Source: Rosellinia necatrix (taxonomy: Eukaryota > Ascomycota > Sordariomycetes > Xylariales > Xylariaceae). Taken from it: a DNA stretch of 64,000 nucleotides. The stretch covers positions 3,968,001 to 4,032,000 of the forward strand of contig JAGYVD010000002.1 of the NCBI GenBank assembly GCA_021209875.1, read 5' to 3'. Shown in pieces: positions 61,384 through 64,000 of this stretch. Within the stretch, counting starts at the first letter, position 1, and every line of letters starts with the position of its first letter. The notes below the pieces were generated by a model, which saw nothing but the letters and a program-made list of their open reading frames with translations, was not told the origin of the DNA and searched no databases. A program made the position numbers and the translations under genes.

Positions 61384-62988
61384 GGTGTCTTCCTCTCCGT
61401 TTCTATCAAGTAAGTATCCATTAGTTTGGTCGGCTACTCTTTCACTTATAAACAGCAGATCAGAAGGAACGAGTTGACGTCCTCCATGCGTCCTCCAGGC
61501 ATATAAACAAGTGCATACTGAACTTTGGTTGATATCTTACCGTGTTCAAGGTAAAGTCCTCCAGCCTTCAGCGGTGTATTGACGCGGCTTCGCCTCTATT
61601 TCCGGTAGCGTTCTACCAAGGCGAGTAGGGTTTTCAAGAAGCACGGCGACCTTTTAGCACCAGGTGGGCTCGCTTCATCTAGTAGACAAATACCAGAGCT
61701 CCCTATGGGAGGGCAACACCACTATAGCTGTCTTTTTCCAAGGGTTCGGTATCGTCCGGCTGGCTGTCAACAAGGGGAAGGCCTTACCTCTGAGTTCCGG
61801 GTGTTTAAACTGGTGATTTGATTGTCCGCGACGAAAAATATATAGAAGCCGTCAAGCTATAATACTAGAACTCCACATGGAGCTTGTTCTACCATCCTAG
61901 TAGAGGTCTGATAGACTTACCAAGGATTAGGCTAGAAATTTAGGTTATATCTACTCATGTAGGCGGCGCAAACGCAGATAGGAAGTCTATAGTCGGTTTT
62001 ATATAGCCAACATCGAATTAAAGCTTTAACATACTGCTTAAGAATGGAGGCTGATAGTAGTAATGGTAGTTGGTAACTTAAGTGATCTCGCTGACCGACC
62101 GATGGCCGGGTCAAAATGAAGGACAAGCATTTCGTCTCCGTCGTTGTCATCAACGGGGAAGTGTTCGGTATCCGTTATCGGCCTGAATGAGGTGCCATCT
62201 ATATCTGCATGGAACCTGACGACGGTATTTACGGGTAGATGGAAGTTGGTTCGATATAAAATAAAAAAAAAGAAGTAGGGGGGGGGATTAGCCATGCTCG
62301 GAAATATACTTTACTTTCGCAGTGCCCCTTGGGGAGAGGAGGGAATTAAAACATAGAGCAATATGATATATCTCGGGTTGTTAAAGATAACAACTGTATA
62401 CAAGTAAAACGATGGGGCAAGAAAATACGGTTGAGATAGTGTTATCTGGCAGGTCAACGGATGTTTGGGTACGGGTCAGATCATTCTAAACAGTGATTAC
62501 GATGTTGAAACAAGGCTGCTCTGTTTGTCTTGTTGCTAAGTGGTGGGATACAGGGCAAGGTAGAGATTAAGTTGGGCACCTAGGTAGTTATGTGCCTGCT
62601 GTGACCTTACTAGGGAAGTACCTAGGTAGGTATGTAGTTGTTATAGTGTAGGTATCTTAGGCACTGTAGTTACCCGAGACAGGGATACCCGGTATTGCAT
62701 CGAGAGGGTCGATAGGTACTTTCTACCTAGGTACTTATGTAATGTCATAGTTAGTTACTTGGTTATCGATAACAGATTCGGATTGATTAGGCACGTTAAC
62801 CGACCCCCCGTGAAGTGTCTCCACTTCCGGCACCAACAAATCGCATAGGTAATCCTTACCAACCCTTACCTGCTTTTTTGAATGAGACTGAGCAGCTGTG
62901 ACCAGCTGTGATTATTGCCATCTACCGAATTGCTTCATCGACCTGACCACCAACTGTCGGCCAGCAGGCGACGTCACAACCGGTCGTC
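61384..62988. other. Divergent promoter region
   Basis: 1.6 kb between the MFS start (minus) and the DUF3716 gene start (plus), so it should carry both promoters. TACCTAGGTA clusters lie at 62578-62640 and 62724-62740. The minus frame at 62038-62295 (85 codons, reading TEHFPVDDNDGDEMLVLHFDP) looks somewhat protein-like but has no recognised family. Confidence 0.5.
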
Positions 62989-63402
62989 ATGAAAGGCATC
63001 GTGACACCTGCGCGAGGCCGCCCGGCCAAGATCACCAAATCAACCGCCACCCCGCGTACTCGTCCGCTGCGTCGGGTCGACACCGTCCCTAACCAAGACC
63101 CCGATCTCGAGGGGCCCCTCGTCCAGGACGACGACGAGGAGATTGGCGAGGGCGAGGGCGAGGGCGAGGGCGACATCGACGCCGACAACGAACAAGACCA
63201 CAACCAAGAGCAGCAGCAGCAGCAACAGCACCAGCAGCACCAGCAACACCAGCAGCATCATCAACAACAACAACATCTACAACAACAACAACAACATCAT
63301 CATGCTGACTTTGACTCGGAGGCCTCTGCAGCAGCGGCGGCGGCGGCAGCGGCAGTCCATCACCAGCAACAGCAACAGCAGCAACAGCAGCAGCAACAAC
63401 AA

Positions 63403-63452
<50 letters not shown>

Positions 63453-63925
63453 ACAGCAGCACCAACAACAGCAGCATCATCACCAAGCCCTCGACCTGAC
63501 CGCGGCGAGCATCCTCGCGAACAGCGTAAACAACCCCAACGACCAGCCCCACCACCCAGACCTCGGCGGCCCGCACGGCCCGCCTATGGACGGCCCGCCC
63601 GACGCGAACACCACCGAGAACCTGGCGCGGGAGTCCGGCTACAGCAGCGTGGTCGTCGAGAGCGCTCTGGCCAAGCGCCTGGCGCGGGAGCCCGGCATGC
63701 GGCTTGCCCAGCAGCGGCGTCCAGAGCAGGCCCTCAACTTGCAGCGGCGCAGTAACGTGGAGGCCCTGTTCGCGCACATCGCCGGCGACGCCGCCCCGAT
63801 GCCCTGCAAGAACTGCCACAAGGGCCACGGGCCGTGGACCACCTGCGTCGTCGTGGACGGGCAGATGTGCGGCAGCTGTGCCAATTGCTGGTTCAACGCC
63901 TCGGGGGCGAGGTGTTCCTTCCACG
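62989..63925 (+). CDS. Polyglutamine-rich DUF3716 protein, 5' part only
   Basis: The first exon runs from the ATG at 62989 to a donor GGTAAAC at 63926; the rest is outside the window. The N-terminus has an AT-hook-like PARGRPAKITK. Next are an acidic stretch with GEGEGEGEGD and a long Gln/His region (63205-63485) of mixed CAG and CAA codons, interrupted by an Ala run (EASAAAAAAAAAVHH). After residue 200 the composition normalises. At about 270-312 comes the Cys cluster CKNCHKGHGPW, CVV, CGSCANCW, CSFH, which fits DUF3716, a fungal putative zinc-binding domain of unknown function. The AT-hook and Cys cluster suggest a nuclear role; this is inference. The neighbouring frames with Ser/Asn/Thr or poly-Leu runs are only shadows of the CAG/CAA repeat. 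Confidence 0.82.
63205..63485 (+). repeat. CAG/CAA/CAC codon repeat tract encoding poly-Gln/His
   Basis: Nearly continuous CAG, CAA and CAC/CAT codons in two blocks, split by a short Asp/Ala-rich segment (63301-63360). Mixed codon use rather than a pure CAG run suggests selection for Gln or an old repeat. Confidence 0.9.
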
Positions 63926-64000
63926 GTAAACACATGCCTACCCCGTCCCCCTTTCCCCCCTCCCCCCCCCGTCCTCTCATCCCTGCTCTATTTTCGGGCT

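Noticed and set aside
62038..62295. 85-codon minus frame (LPVNTVVRFHADIDGTSF...)
   Set aside because: Readable composition but no family and short; may be a fragment. Placed in the spacer note only.
63040..63933. Minus frames with long poly-Leu and plus frame with poly-Ser/Asn
   Set aside because: Shadows of the CAG/CAA codon tract in the DUF3716 gene.

Overview
The window is nuclear DNA from a filamentous ascomycete (Pezizomycotina, probably Sordariomycetes). The evidence is short spliceosomal introns (mostly 50-75 nt, GTRNGT donors, CTRAC-like branch sites) and fungus-specific families: HET domain, Zn2Cys6 and C2H2/Fungal_trans regulators, GH64, GH16 and GH18 enzymes, Hva1-TUDOR and DUF3716. 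There are no operons. I support about twelve genes and two decayed genes. Gene spacing is wide, with several gene-free stretches of 4-7 kb full of microsatellites and TACCTAGGTA-type motifs. Gene models were joined by eye from splice signals and reading frame, using remembered family patterns; no search was run.

Left part (1-11.5 kb), all on the minus strand: a GH64 beta-1,3-glucanase cut by the window edge, a secreted GH16 glucanase with a probable GPI-anchor signal, and a two-finger C2H2 transcription factor. Middle-left (18.4-22.3 kb): two divergently oriented decayed genes. One is a membrane-protein relic (minus). The other is a full-length heterokaryon-incompatibility (HET) pseudogene (plus) with four in-frame stops and several frame breaks.

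Middle (29-45 kb): a Cdc25-type Ras guanine-nucleotide exchange factor (SH3, WW-like, REM, RasGEF), a disordered conserved ascomycete protein, and a secreted GH18 protein. Right part (49.7-64 kb): a Bud14-type SH3 polarity protein, a small VOC/glyoxalase-fold protein, a 76-residue Hva1-TUDOR protein, a Zn2Cys6 regulator convergent with an MFS drug/metabolite transporter (424 bp apart), and the 5' part of a polyglutamine-rich DUF3716 protein running off the right edge.

The genes do not form one obvious pathway. Functional groupings that can be argued are cell-wall polysaccharide turnover (GH64, GH16, GH18), Ras/polarity signalling (Cdc25-like, Bud14-like), and a possible regulator-transporter pair (Zn2Cys6 plus MFS). 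Single-base frame breaks, mostly at homopolymer runs, occur in the GH64 gene, the MFS gene and the HET relic. In the first two they may be assembly errors; in the HET relic they accompany true nonsense codons. I did not find a CRISPR array, a tRNA, an intact transposon or a convincing novel multi-gene system.
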